Part shown: positions 19,874-32,057 of the stretch, in pieces
Numbering within the stretch: the stretch's first letter is position 1
Layout of the letters: every line of letters starts with the position of its first letter
Assembly: GCA_963210315.1 (NCBI GenBank)
Contig: OY723250.1
Coordinates: 1,302,001-1,366,000 of the forward strand
Direction of reading: 5' to 3'
Length of the DNA stretch: 64,000 bases
Source of the DNA: Rhynchopus euleeides
Taxonomy: Eukaryota; Euglenozoa; Diplonemea; Diplonemida; Diplonemidae
Made by a program: the position numbers and the translations under genes
The notes under the pieces: model-generated
Seen by the model: the letters and a program-made list of their open reading frames with translations, nothing else
What the model was told of the DNA's origin: nothing
The model's database searches: none

Positions 19874-21493
19874 ATGTCTCTGTCGCCCCGCTACACCGCG
19901 TCCCCCAGCCCGCGCTTTGCGGTGGTGGAGGACCCCACGCACACGGTGCTCAGCCATCACCATGCTCTGAACGAGTCTGGGGCCCACGCCTACGCTGCAG
20001 GCTCGAGCGCACGGGCGGGTGTGCTGGCGTCGCACGCGGCTGCTGCAGGTGCCAATGCCTCGATGTCGCGTGCCCACACCATCGCACAGTCGGGCCGTGC
20101 CCTGCAGCAGGCACATGTGGCGGCGTCTGCCGATGCGAATGAGCACAACGCAGCGGTGGCGCACTCGATTGCCGCACGGGGTGCGCTGGTGGCAGGTGCT
20201 GAGATGTCGGGGAGGGTGGCCGAGGTGCAGGGCGCGGACGCGCACCTGATGGCGACGGATGCGCAGCTGGGCGCTGCCGGCCTGGCAACCACCGCTGCTG
20301 GGCGTGTCGCTGCGGACCGCCAGGCGGCAGCTGCCCACACCTCCGCCCGTGCCACCTCCCTGGAGCTGGAGCGCAACGCCCGCCTGTCGGACGCAGGCAT
20401 CCACAGGGCGCGCGCTGCCGCCGCTGGGTCCGACGCCGCCAACGCATGTGAGAATGAGCGCCTGATCGCCATCCAGGTGGCGGACGCCCAGGCATCTGCT
20501 GCGGTTGCGCGTGACCGTGCCACTGCTGCTGAGGCTGCGGCGATGGCAGCCGAGGCACGGCGCCAGCAGATTGCGGCAGACGTCAACGCAGCCGTGGCTG
20601 CCGTGAAGACCTTCGAGGCTGCCGAGCGCGCTGCTTGCAACGCACTCGCCTTTGCGGAGAGGGAGGCCGAGACGTCGCGCGCAGGTGCGGCCGACGCCAA
20701 GGCGGGAGCTGATGCACGGGAGGAGAACGCCCGCCAGAGGGCACTGCAGCACGCACAGGCACGCGACCACGCCACTGCTCTGGCAACGCGCGCCGCCTCT
20801 GAGGAGGCGACTGCCCTGCAGTCCGCCAACGCCCTCTGCAACGCTGCCGCCGCTGCAAAGTGCGCATCACAGGACGCAAGCACCGCACAGGCTGTCGCCG
20901 TTGCGGCTGGGGCAAACCTCAACCGCAGGGCTGCCGACGAGTCTGCCGCACACGCCAACAACGCCGAGGCACACCTCTCCGCGAGGCGCGCGAGGGTCAA
21001 CCTGGCGGCAAGCGAGGCCAACCTGGCCCGTGCCTCCAGCCAGGAGGCGGTGGTGCGCGGCGTGCGCGACGGTGCCGTGCTGCATGCCTCTGTGGAGCGC
21101 CAGAGGCACTTCGGGGAGGCTGCCGCCCTGACCGCCGCACAGGCCAACGAATACTCGGCCTCAAGCGTCGAGGCGGGGGCGCACGCAGTTGCAACGGGCG
21201 CGACCTACGAGGCAGCAGCAGCCAACGCCAACGCACACCACGCAAGCGTCGCCCGCGTCACACACGAGCTGAGCCCCCGCCGCCTCGCTGTCATCGACAC
21301 GCTGTCGCCGCGCGCACGCGCCCTGGCGCTTGCAGACTACTCCTCGCCGGTGGCAGCACCCTACCACGCGACCGTTGCCTCCCCTGTCGCCACGGCCACC
21401 GCCACTGCCTACGCCTCCGCCTCCGCTTCGCGCTACGGGTCGCCGAGCCCGGCAAAGCTGTCCATCGCATCGCCCATCACAAGGCGCTACTGA
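19874..21493 (+). CDS. Alanine-rich coiled-coil protein (539 aa)
   Basis: I chose the ATG giving MSLSPRYTASPSPRFAVVED. An in-frame ATG exists at 19760, but the residues between are Pro/His/Cys-rich and look like translated leader. The body (about 40-470) is extremely Ala-rich with evenly spaced Arg, Glu, Asp and His, as in long helical rods (for example AAEAAAMAAEARRQQIAADV). Both ends carry Ser-Pro motifs (SPRYTASPSPRF; SPSPAKLSIASP) that could be phosphorylation or assembly sites. No signal peptide, membrane span or known domain is recognised. A cytoskeletal or membrane-skeleton role is plausible from composition only. Intronless. Confidence 0.75.
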   Translation: MSLSPRYTASPSPRFAVVEDPTHTVLSHHHALNESGAHAYAAGSSARAGVLASHAAAAGANASMSRAHTIAQSGRALQQAHVAASADANEHNAAVAHSIAARGALVAGAEMSGRVAEVQGADAHLMATDAQLGAAGLATTAAGRVAADRQAAAAHTSARATSLELERNARLSDAGIHRARAAAAGSDAANACENERLIAIQVADAQASAAVARDRATAAEAAAMAAEARRQQIAADVNAAVAAVKTFEAAERAACNALAFAEREAETSRAGAADAKAGADAREENARQRALQHAQARDHATALATRAASEEATALQSANALCNAAAAAKCASQDASTAQAVAVAAGANLNRRAADESAAHANNAEAHLSARRARVNLAASEANLARASSQEAVVRGVRDGAVLHASVERQRHFGEAAALTAAQANEYSASSVEAGAHAVATGATYEAAAANANAHHASVARVTHELSPRRLAVIDTLSPRARALALADYSSPVAAPYHATVASPVATATATAYASASASRYGSPSPAKLSIASPITRRY

Positions 21494-22623
21494 GCACCCC
21501 CTCCCCTTGTAGATCGCTTTGTACCCCTCTTGCGCCTGTGCGCTGCCCCTCCCTAGTTGTGCAAGCCCCGTGCGGGCCTGCGCCCCACCCACCCCTGTGT
21601 CTGTGACCGAGCCACCTGTAACTGTCCCTGGCTCATGTGTGTCCCTCCATGTTGCCCGCAAGGGCTGTTGTATCGATATTTGTGTTGTCCTGCTTCCGCG
21701 CTGCGTGCGTGCCGCAGGAATTATGAGACGCAGAGGCGGGAAGACGAGCTGTGTGTAGACCTTCTGGGAAGAGTTTGTAGTGATCACGTTTTGAGTGGGG
21801 TAGACCCCTGCGCGGATCGTTGCTCGCTTTTCTGGAGAGAGCGTTTATTTGTTTGACAAAAAATCTACAAAAAATCTAAAAAAAATAGTCAAGTGTGGCC
21901 CTCTGCCAGCCCCCCCTTCTCCCTATCCCGCCCTTTTTGTTGTGTTGTTGTCGGCGTCTGGGCTTCCTTGTCCATGAGCCCTCAGCAACGTAATCTCTGA
22001 AAAATAGTCAAACTTCAAGAGAGAATACCATACCACGCACCGTTGGGAATGACGCATCCTCCGAAAACACGATCAACGTCAACAACCGAGCGGTGCGCTC
22101 TGTACAGAGGGATAAAGGGGAGTCAATGAAGGAAACGGAACTGGCACGATCGCAAAACCACACCGCAGTTTATTTCCGTTCTAAAAAACACCCGAAGAAA
22201 AAAGCCTGATTTTGCAGCCGCGAATAACAAATGCACGCCCTGCCCCGCCCACCACTTCCCAGACGGACACCCTCAGGTGGCGGTGAGTGCAAAAACCATA
22301 CGCGGAGACAGATAGGCCAATCTCACACCCACCCGCCCGCCCACACCCACACCCACACCTCACCCCACCCACCCTCTCCACGGCAATGCATGCGCATCTT
22401 GTTCACCGCCAGCCCCACCCTGCCCTCCCTCTGCCAACGTAGCACCACACCAGGTGTGGTGTGTAGCGAGCTTGTACACTAACGGGAAGGGCAGAGGTCC
22501 AAAGCAGGGCGGCAGGCTGAACAGAGAGAGAAGTCCTCAGCAGGAGGCGGGTGCAGTTCACCGGTAGAGGCGGGCAGGCAGCGGCTAGGGGGAGGCAGGT
22601 GCGGGTGCTGGTGGTGGTGTGCG
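21494..22623. other. Intergenic region, 1.1 kb
   Basis: T-rich stretches with several AAAAAATCTA-like motifs near 21860-21890 may belong to a 3' end. A (CCCACA)n tract is near 22335-22360. No supported gene. Confidence 0.4.
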
Positions 22624-24169
<1,546 letters not shown>

Positions 24170-26546
24170 TCCAGGATCAGGTTGAATACTTCTTGCAGAC
24201 CCTCGCCCTGCCATCTGCCGACACCCCTCTCCCAACCGCTTGACAACGTGCCGCTGGCGTGTGCTGCTCCACTCTGAAGCCCTGCCCCCCCCTCCCAGCC
24301 CCTCTCTCCCTGAGCAAACGGCACGTGTCTCTCAACACGACTGCCCCGCATCTAGCACTCCATCCCACCCCACCCCACCGCTATCTTCTTTGAGATATGC
24401 CGGGAGCCTGCCCGTGTCCGATATTGGAGTTTTCCCAACCTTGCGTTTGTGCACTTTGTGTGTGAAAGAAGGGCGGAGGTGAGGGGCATGGTGGGGCCGA
24501 GCCAGAGAGAGAAGCCAGAATAAGGGTGGGGGCAAAGGGGTTGCATGCCTTGGGTGCTGTAACGTTATCGATATACCGTTATGTGCCCCGGGGAGAAAGC
24601 CAGTCGCCCATGCCTATATCCGCGCCCACACCCCCACCGCCTGTTTAGTTTCTAGCCTGTTTTTTTTTCAGCCGTGCTGACCGCTTCGTTCCAATATGCA
24701 GTGCATGGGCAGTGCAGTTCCTGTCCCCCATTCCAGTCCCTACCAAAACAAAACCCTCTCACCGCCATGTCAGCCTAGCCAGTGTGGGTGTGTGTCTCTT
24801 GGTGCGAATCTAACCGGGTCTTCCAGGAAAGTGACCTGCCTCAGCAGCCACGGCACACACATCATCGCACGGCTGTGGCTGGTGGGGGTGGGGGTGGGTG
24901 GGAGGGCACGATCCGTGCAGGGGAGGCAATCCATGCGAGCGACGTCGCTCAAAACGCGGTCACCACAGAGCCACAACGCACAACGCATACGCACCAGAAG
25001 GAAGGTGGTTTCGCCTGTTCAGGTCTGACACCTCCTGAAAATCTGTTCACCACGCACCCACAGAAGGGGAGTCATCTGTTGGTGGTGGTCGTGGTGATGT
25101 GGGGCTTATTTTGCCGTTTTCCCAAGAACGAACTGAGAGTAGGAGGGGGTTGTGTGTGTGTGTGTGTGTTTACACCATTTTATTGCGTGATTTGGGCACC
25201 AGGTCGGGGTGGGGTGGGGTGGGGTGGTGGGGCGTATCCTTCGGAGGACAATTCTACTCTCAAACCAGACCCAGCTGTGTGCGTGTGTGGGCATGCCAGC
25301 TGTGTGTTTTTATATTCTGACTGCCGTACCACAGGGAAAGGGGTGGTCTATTCGTCGCATAGTTAAGTTCTGCCGATACTGAGAACGGGCATCTTATTGT
25401 GATGGCGTGCATCTTACAGTTGAACGCCCCCCCCTATGTGTTAGCCTGCCTGACTGTTGTGTGGTGAGTCTTGAGCCCGACGAAAGCCCACCTCACAGAC
25501 CTAAGCCACAAGGTTCATTGCCGAATTGTGTGAGTGTTATTGTCTCATCGTGTGAAAGTGTGCCGGACGGAAGAAGCGAATACAAGAGTGAGAGAGAGAT
25601 AGAGATTTTGAGGGCGGGTGTTTGTGCGCTTCTGTGTGCAGTTCAGCATCAGCATCCCACTCGCTGCGACTTCCAACAAGTTTTGCCGCGTGTAGCCCCG
25701 GGGGGGTAGGTTTGGCAGGCCACAACCACATCTTTTTCTGCTCCCTTGTTTCGGCCAGAACAGAGCGTGCCTCGCTTCCTTTATTACCCCCCCCCCTCTG
25801 AGGGCCACTTCATTATTGCTTCGCACACCAAAGGGGGCCCTCGCTACCAGTCACAGCTCGTCACAGCTCGTCAGTCAGTGAGGGGAAGTGGGCCGTGGCT
25901 CACTTGTCCTCACTCAGTCACACCTGGTAGCGAGGGCCCCCCCCCAAAGGCCTCTTTCATTTCCTCTGTTCTCTGTTGGAAGAGCGAAGCCACAACGCAC
26001 CCGACAAGCTGCTGCGAAAACACACACACACCACTCAATCGCCCGCACCCCCCTCTCCTCTCTCTCTCGCACGCTTACGGTGTGGCATCCTTATTAGTGA
26101 GAATGCTGCGCCCTGGAGGCACGCTTCCGTGCGCGTGGGCAGTCGCTACTCTGGCGACCGCCATATTTGCAGTGCCTTGAGTGGCATCGGGGAGGGGGGG
26201 GGGGGGGGTTTGAGGTGGTTTTTTGCAGGCCTCCAAACAACGCTAGCCACGGAGCTGTGCCTGGCAACGGTGATGGCGGGGGAGGGGGGAGGCAGCAGGC
26301 GTGTTGGGGGGAGGGGGGGGGATATACGATGTGCCGACCTGCTGGATGCCGGAATGGAAGCGCCCCCCCCCCACCCCCCCCCCCCCCCCCCCCACCCCGC
26401 CAACAAATGTGTGCACAGTGCTAGTTGTGTCTGCCTGGGAACTGATCCCGGTTCCAAAGATCCTCGCTCCATACCTGATGAGAGCCGGCGAGAGGAGGAC
26501 GTAGTGTGGAAGGCTCGAAACGACGACACAACTAGTATTGCAAATA
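24170..26546. other. 2.4-kb intergenic region, no supported gene
   Basis: It contains a (GT)n tract near 25151-25170, an inverted repeat at 25829-25950 (listed separately), and G- and C-runs near 26190 and 26363-26398. Open frames are low-complexity. Confidence 0.4.
25829..25950. repeat. Inverted repeat with ~22-bp arms
   Basis: The left arm CAAAGGGGGCCCTCGCTACC then AG, and the right arm CTGGTAGCGAGGGCCCCC followed by CCAAAGG, are complementary apart from extra Cs. The interior has two tandem TCACAGCTCG units. The core CTCGCTAC recurs in the hairpin at 26712. Confidence 0.7.
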
Positions 26547-26936
26547 CCTACCCCCCCCCCCCCCCCCTTGTAATTGTCCGCCCCCCCAAACCCCTTGTAA
26601 TCGTCCGCCTCGGGGCCTCCTCGGGGGGCGGACAATTACAAGGGTTATACTGGGTACTAAGGCCTGCAGTGCGAGTGGTTGGCCTGCGTGACAAGGGTCT
26701 CTTAATCACCCCTCGCTACTCACCCCCATCACCCCCTGCGGGTGGTAGGGGTGAGTAGCGAGAGCCCTGGCCACACAGAGCGCACAGACACTATGGAATG
26801 TGCCTCTGTTGTGTTGTGTGCACGCTGCAGCCAGTGGTACAGGCTAATCCCTTGTAATTGTCCGCCTGACCTTGTAATTGTCCGTTTCGGCCAAAAATGC
26901 CAAAATAGGGCGGACAATTACAAGGGGGTGGGTAGG
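26547..26936. mobile_element. ~390-bp foldback element, TA-flanked, with internal copies of its end motif
   Basis: The ends are CCTACCC, a C-run, then CTTGTAATTGTCCGCC on the left and the complement on the right. TA lies outside both ends (26545-26546, 26937-26938). The motif CTTGTAATTGTCCG occurs again inside (direct copy near 26595 with one change, near 26870, and inverted near 26626). No coding capacity. Confidence 0.7.
26712..26762. repeat. Perfect 15-bp stem hairpin
   Basis: CTCGCTACTCACCCC (26712-26726) pairs with GGGGTGAGTAGCGAG (26748-26762). It is nested inside the foldback element and shares CTCGCTAC with the inverted repeat at 25829. Confidence 0.85.
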
Positions 26937-26938
26937 TA

Positions 26939-27275
26939 CGTGGCGAAAAGGTAGCAACCATCGCACGTAGCAGGACAAACAAAGGTTCCCCCCCGCCAAC
27001 AAGCTATGCATCTTTCCCCGCCAAAGCCCCCCCAACACAATGCCATCGTGCACACAAAACGTTACCCACCGCGCCACCACCGAAGGAACACAAAGGGGGC
27101 ATCACACACAAAAGGCATCTGCGCATTTTTTGCGTATCCCTTTTTCCTACCCCCACCCCCAACCCCCATCCTCTCCTTTTGTCATTTTCAGCGCCTTTTT
27201 TTCCTCAAAGCACAAAGCTCCATATCTCTGACCCTTCCCTCCACTCTCGACCCTCGACCCCCATGCCATTGTGAC
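26939..27275. other. Upstream region of the kinase gene
   Basis: No separate gene. The frame of the downstream kinase is open back to about 27006, but the first good start with a signal peptide is at 27276. TTTTCAG near 27185 could be a splice acceptor for a leader. Confidence 0.4.
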
Positions 27276-30200
27276 ATGCTATGGTCACTGCGTGTTGCCG
27301 CTGCGGTGTTACTGCTGTCTGATAGCCTCGCCGGTGTCGACGCATGGTACTCCCAGTGGGTTCAGATCTCAAGCCTGCCACACCCGGTGGAGGGGTGCAG
27401 CGCCGTCACCAATGAGGGGATGCTCTATGTCGCGGGTGGGTCGATTGGGTCGCCGAATAGCACCAACCCTACGTACATCCTCGACCCCAGCACCATGATC
27501 TGGGACCCGCAACCTGGCATGCCGTACCCTGTGTCTGGCCCACACAGCACGACGGTGCACGACGGGAGGTTTTTGTATTCCTTCACCGACGCGTCTCTGT
27601 TAACCGTGGCGGAAGTGTCGTATGAATCCGATTCCGATGTGAACCCACCCCGCGTGATGCGGTTCGACACCGTTGAAAAAACATGGCATGTCGTGGACAG
27701 GTCGGAAAGAAATCGGACAGCTGCCTCCGCTGTTGCCTACCAAGGCCTCATCTACCTCATGGGGGGCTACCTCATGGAGCACAACTCCACGCGAAACTCT
27801 TCGGTAGAGACAACATCAGTGCTTATATTCGACCCAGTTTCAGGGTCCTGGTCTGACGGCCCCCCCCTCACTGTCGCCATCGCCCGCCCGGCAGTGTCAG
27901 TTTCCGACAGCCTCTATATGGTTGGGGGGCTGCGCGCGGGGAAATGGACAACTGACTTCTATAGCCTCCCGAGGGGCGTCCCCACTGAGCAGGCCTGGGT
28001 GGCAATGCCGTCGGCGCCGATGAAAGGCATTCTTGTGGCCATGGGGTGGCCGATAATGGAGATTATTGGGTCGGGCATCTGGGTGATGGGTGACTCGTTC
28101 CCCGGGAGTGGTTCGTCGCAGCAGATGGAGGTGTTTTACTACGACCTGTATATCAACGTGTGGGACAGCCTGTCGGTGTCGGGGCTGTCGAATGGCAGGT
28201 CGAGGTACCGTGGCTGTTCCGCGACATCCACAGGGACAGCGAAGGGGAACCTGTTTCTGTTCGGGGGTGTGTCGACGGATGGCGACGAGGTGTTGAACAA
28301 CGCGGACCTGTTGGAAGCGGGGTTGTTTCCGGTGGTGACGCGGCAGGAGTCGGAGGGGTCGTACCATGTCGGGGCGAATATCACATTCACCCTGACGCAG
28401 GTGTCCCCTGCCAATGCGTTTACCTTCCGGGTGAGTTCGTCACCCCAGTGCCTCGACCGTGCTGCAGGGACGACTGACCAGCTCTGGGATGGGACGAAGA
28501 ATCAGATCCGATTCATCGCACAGTCCCCAGAGCCCACTGCGTTTCTCTGCTTCTCGACAGGGCAGTGCCCTGCAACCGATCGGGTCAACTGTGATTACCA
28601 GATAGGGGCCGGGAGGTCGAACTGCATGCAGGCCGGCTGCTGCTACGATGATTCGGGGATCATCCCCCGATCGCAGTGCTTCCACAAGGTGGCGGAGGAG
28701 GGGGGTGGGTTACTGGAGTACATGATCCCGCTGCTGTGGTCAAAGAGCTTCAGCATCGACAACGCCACCACGCCGTCACCCGCCCCGACACCTGTCCCGA
28801 CACCCGTGCCGAGCCCACAGCCGACGCCGGCACCAACCCCAACGGCAGTGCCGACGGCTTCCCCGACACCTGTCCCTGCCCCTTATGCGCAGCTGTCGAT
28901 GCAGGACATCGTGCTCCTCTTTGTCGGCGCGATTGTGCTCGCAGGGGTCTGTGTTGCAGCCTTCTGCATCCTCAACAAGAAGTCGCGCAAGCGCAGCCCC
29001 CCCCTCGCGCTGCGCATCGGAGGCGACAACATCGGCTTCCCTGCCGGCAGCCCCCCGATGTACGCCAGCAACACTGGCAGCGGGGTCGAGTGCAGGGAGA
29101 CCCCTGGCACTCTCGGCGAGAGCCAACTTGCAGCTGCGACAAACGATGCCAGCGGCGGGAAGTACATTGTGGTGAGCAAGCTGGGGTCCGGGGGCTACGG
29201 GCATGTCTTCCTGGTGAGGCGCCGCAGCGACAACACGATGTTCGCGATGAAATACATCACGGTGACAAACGATGAGGACAGGCGGGATGCCATCAGCGAG
29301 TTTGAGGCGATGCGGACCCTCAAGGGGCACCCGCACATCATCAGCGTCGTCGACATGTTTATGTCGTGGGCTGAGGATGACGACGCCGACACGGCAGCCG
29401 GCTCATCCCCGGGCCACGCCAGCGACCCACCCACGAATGGGCTGCTCAACATTGACAGGCGTTACGTCTGCATTGTGATGGAATATTTCCCTGGAGGCGA
29501 CCTGAAGCACTACTTCCTGGGGTACGGTGCTGAGGACCTGTCCCCCGAGGACCTTGCTGCGCTGCAGCGTCGCGGTGGGTCTGTTGCGGAGAAGTACAAA
29601 CAGCTGCGTGCACAGGCAGGGTTGCCCCCGTCGAGCATCTTCCTGCCGGAGGGTTCGGTGTGGTATATTGCGCACCAGGTGTGCCTGGCCCTGGCGTATA
29701 TGCACTCGCGCAGCCCCCCGGTGATGCACCGCGATTTGAAGCCCGAAAACCTGTTGATCTCCCAGAAGAAGCGGACAGAGAATGGCATCCCGATACCCAA
29801 GGTGGTGGTGACAGACTTGGGTCTTGCGAAGGGGCTCACAGACACCACATACTGCCAGACACAGGCGGGTTCGCTGCCCTATGTCGCCCCAGAGTGCTGG
29901 CAGCGTCACTACTCCGTGAAGGTTGACATGTGGGCGCTTGGGTGTATTCTGTACTCTGGGTGCACCAACCGCGTGGACTCCTGCAGGACGCGCGTCATGT
30001 TCTCAGAGATCAACAAGCCGACCTTCAAGCGAGACCTGACGCGGGAGGTGATGTCGTGCGGCTACTCACAGGAGATGGTCGACTTCATCCTCCTCCTCCT
30101 CGAAGGCGACCCACACAAGCGGTATGTCAGACAGATGTCTATGCTTCGCCCCCACACTTTACAAAGCCTGGAGTGTTGTTCTTTTACAACCAACGCAGCC

Positions 30201-30719
30201 TCGATGTCCATGTCACCCACACACCCACCCTGCAGGCTCAGCGCTGTTGATTCAGAGGAACTGACGCGATCGGTGTTGCTGCGTATGGGGCTGACTCCTT
30301 CCTCGCATGAGGCTGTGACGCCAAAGAAGGACACTGCGCCTGGTCAAAACAGCGGCAGCGGTTTGGGTCGCCGGATAGTCGACAGTATTGTAGGCGGGGC
30401 ACGGCGGCGGCGCGCACAGGAGCAGGAGCCGCTGCTGCCAAAGGGGGGGTCTGTGGGGTCGCAGGATGCTGCCGGTGCTCATGCAAACCCTGCGGCCGAG
30501 GGGAAATCCCCAGACACGTCCAGCTCGAACGGCTGCCGGCAGCCCTCGCCAGTCAACAACATCAACAGCACCCCACAGCGCTGTGCAGAGGCAGCAGCGC
30601 TTCTCGGTGTCGCCGATTCGCACTCGCTTTCTCAGACGTCCACAGCAGGTATGACAATGACACAGGGCAGGGCACGGCATCCTGTGCAGACAGGAGGCTG
30701 CCCTAGCGGCCCGGAGTAG
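27276..30719 (+). CDS. Receptor-like Ser/Thr kinase with Kelch and trefoil ectodomain (1109 aa)
   Basis: The ATG at 27276 opens a signal peptide (MLWSLRVAAAVLLLSDSLAG). Residues about 24-390 form a Kelch-type propeller with repeated (Y/F)xxGG units and N-glycosylation sites. A P-type trefoil domain follows at about 431-471 (CPATDRVNC, then NCMQAGCCYDDS, then CF), then a Pro/Thr-rich stalk and one membrane span (544-566, DIVLLFVGAIVLAGVCVAAF). The cytoplasmic kinase has LGSGGYG (about 636), AMKY with Lys659, HRDLKPEN (Asp820), DLG instead of DFG (Asp847) and APE (about 873), so all catalytic residues are present. A 114-nt intron at 30122-30235 (GTATGT...TGCAG) keeps the frame open but interrupts kinase subdomain XI; removing it gives GDPHKRLSAVDSEEL. 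The tail is Ser/Gln-rich. The ligand is unknown, possibly a glycan or cell-surface protein (inference). Confidence 0.88.
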   Translation: MLWSLRVAAAVLLLSDSLAGVDAWYSQWVQISSLPHPVEGCSAVTNEGMLYVAGGSIGSPNSTNPTYILDPSTMIWDPQPGMPYPVSGPHSTTVHDGRFLYSFTDASLLTVAEVSYESDSDVNPPRVMRFDTVEKTWHVVDRSERNRTAASAVAYQGLIYLMGGYLMEHNSTRNSSVETTSVLIFDPVSGSWSDGPPLTVAIARPAVSVSDSLYMVGGLRAGKWTTDFYSLPRGVPTEQAWVAMPSAPMKGILVAMGWPIMEIIGSGIWVMGDSFPGSGSSQQMEVFYYDLYINVWDSLSVSGLSNGRSRYRGCSATSTGTAKGNLFLFGGVSTDGDEVLNNADLLEAGLFPVVTRQESEGSYHVGANITFTLTQVSPANAFTFRVSSSPQCLDRAAGTTDQLWDGTKNQIRFIAQSPEPTAFLCFSTGQCPATDRVNCDYQIGAGRSNCMQAGCCYDDSGIIPRSQCFHKVAEEGGGLLEYMIPLLWSKSFSIDNATTPSPAPTPVPTPVPSPQPTPAPTPTAVPTASPTPVPAPYAQLSMQDIVLLFVGAIVLAGVCVAAFCILNKKSRKRSPPLALRIGGDNIGFPAGSPPMYASNTGSGVECRETPGTLGESQLAAATNDASGGKYIVVSKLGSGGYGHVFLVRRRSDNTMFAMKYITVTNDEDRRDAISEFEAMRTLKGHPHIISVVDMFMSWAEDDDADTAAGSSPGHASDPPTNGLLNIDRRYVCIVMEYFPGGDLKHYFLGYGAEDLSPEDLAALQRRGGSVAEKYKQLRAQAGLPPSSIFLPEGSVWYIAHQVCLALAYMHSRSPPVMHRDLKPENLLISQKKRTENGIPIPKVVVTDLGLAKGLTDTTYCQTQAGSLPYVAPECWQRHYSVKVDMWALGCILYSGCTNRVDSCRTRVMFSEINKPTFKRDLTREVMSCGYSQEMVDFILLLLEGDPHKRYVRQMSMLRPHTLQSLECCSFTTNAASMSMSPTHPPCRLSAVDSEELTRSVLLRMGLTPSSHEAVTPKKDTAPGQNSGSGLGRRIVDSIVGGARRRRAQEQEPLLPKGGSVGSQDAAGAHANPAAEGKSPDTSSSNGCRQPSPVNNINSTPQRCAEAAALLGVADSHSLSQTSTAGMTMTQGRARHPVQTGGCPSGPE

Positions 30720-31571
30720 TATGGTTGTGCATCACAAGTTTGCCACAGAAGTGGAAACCAACGGCAGTTCCGCCGACGAAGCCCCACGCAACGTGAGGGA
30801 TCCCTTTGCAAAACGTCCTGCACAAACAAACAACGTGGTGGTCTGGGATGCCCCACCTTTGTGTGCATGTATGCACCATCCCCCGGCGTGCACAGGTTAC
30901 CTGATCCCCGTCGGGTCTGAGAATGCGTCGAGCGCAGGTTGAGGATGTGGTGCGATCCTGCCACCAATCGCTGAAAGGCCCCGCGCATCTCCTTTTGTAT
31001 CCGCGAATGGGAGCCCTGCACGAAACCCTGCTGTGGAAGGCCAGCCATGCGAGGCTCGACGCCATCTCCCCCCAGCCTTTTGCGCAGCAACAAACACATC
31101 AGGGTCCGGCCTTCCTTTCCATTCGACCCTCGTAGTAGCAATGTCGTGAAACGCATCCGCCACCCTCTCCTGCCACTCTCCTGCGCAAGGGCACTACTCA
31201 CAGGGCCTGCCCTCTCTGGACCCCTCTCACCGTTGCGGGTCTGTTCGTGCGTTATAGCCACGGTTCGCAAAGTTCCTTCTTGTTGTAATTCCCACTTTTC
31301 ACATGCATTTCTTCTGACCCAGCGCACCCCCCTGTTTTGTGAGGTCATAGAATACCTCAGACACAACCGGCAACCGTTCGGCCCAGAGTGACCGACGGCC
31401 TCTCTTCGCTGCATGTTGTGTGCCAACTGGAGAATCTCGCATGATGGTGCCCTGCCTTCTCACTTGCCTGCCTCAATTCGGCGTGTTGGTTTTGCTGTCG
31501 CTGCGCTCCATCTGAAACATCGGGCACATGAGAGTACTGCCCAGGGATGTCCCCCTTTAGCCCCCCTTCAC
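30720..31571. other. Region downstream of the kinase gene
   Basis: Presumed 3' untranslated and intergenic sequence. No supported gene on either strand. Confidence 0.4.
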
Positions 31572-31574
31572 ATA

Positions 31575-31903
31575 CCGTATACGTAAATATTATGGAACGT
31601 AAATATTATGGAACGGGCCCATTTTTGGCCGGTCCGTTCCATAATATTTACGTTCCAAAATATTTACAGGGCCAGTTGGGGACTCGGTGGTGAGGACGGC
31701 TTGCGTCAGGAATCGCGCGAAAAGTGCACGAGTAGGTCCCGTCAGGGACTCTGCATGCCGTCCGATCACCTGGTCCAAGTCCCCGAGTCGCAGAAAGCCC
31801 TGTAAATATTATGGAACGAAAAAAATCTGGAACGCCAACCCACCAGCGTTCCAAAATATTTACGTTCCATAATATTTACGTTCCAAAATATTTACGTATA
31901 CGG
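31575..31903. mobile_element. ~330-bp foldback element, TA-flanked, with nested AT-rich end motif
   Basis: The ends are CCGTATACGTAAATATT and its complement, with TA outside both (31573-31574, 31904-31905). The arms are built from repeated units of the form GTAAATATTATGGAACG in both orientations (about 31592, 31625, 31803, 31850, 31880). The middle (about 31665-31800) is unrelated. No transposase. Confidence 0.75.
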
Positions 31904-31906
31904 TAT

Positions 31907-32057
31907 AACGTACTTTGTGAAACCGTGCATACGTGTATGCGTGGGTTCTTGCTTTTGACGTTACGTTGCGCTTCATTGCCTGTCTTTTTTGTTCATTTCG
32001 TATCTCTCTCCTCCCGCCCTGTGCAGTACATCGATTCTTCTTTTTTTACTTTACTCT
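31907..32057. other. AT-richer spacer
   Basis: No gene seen. Confidence 0.4.
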
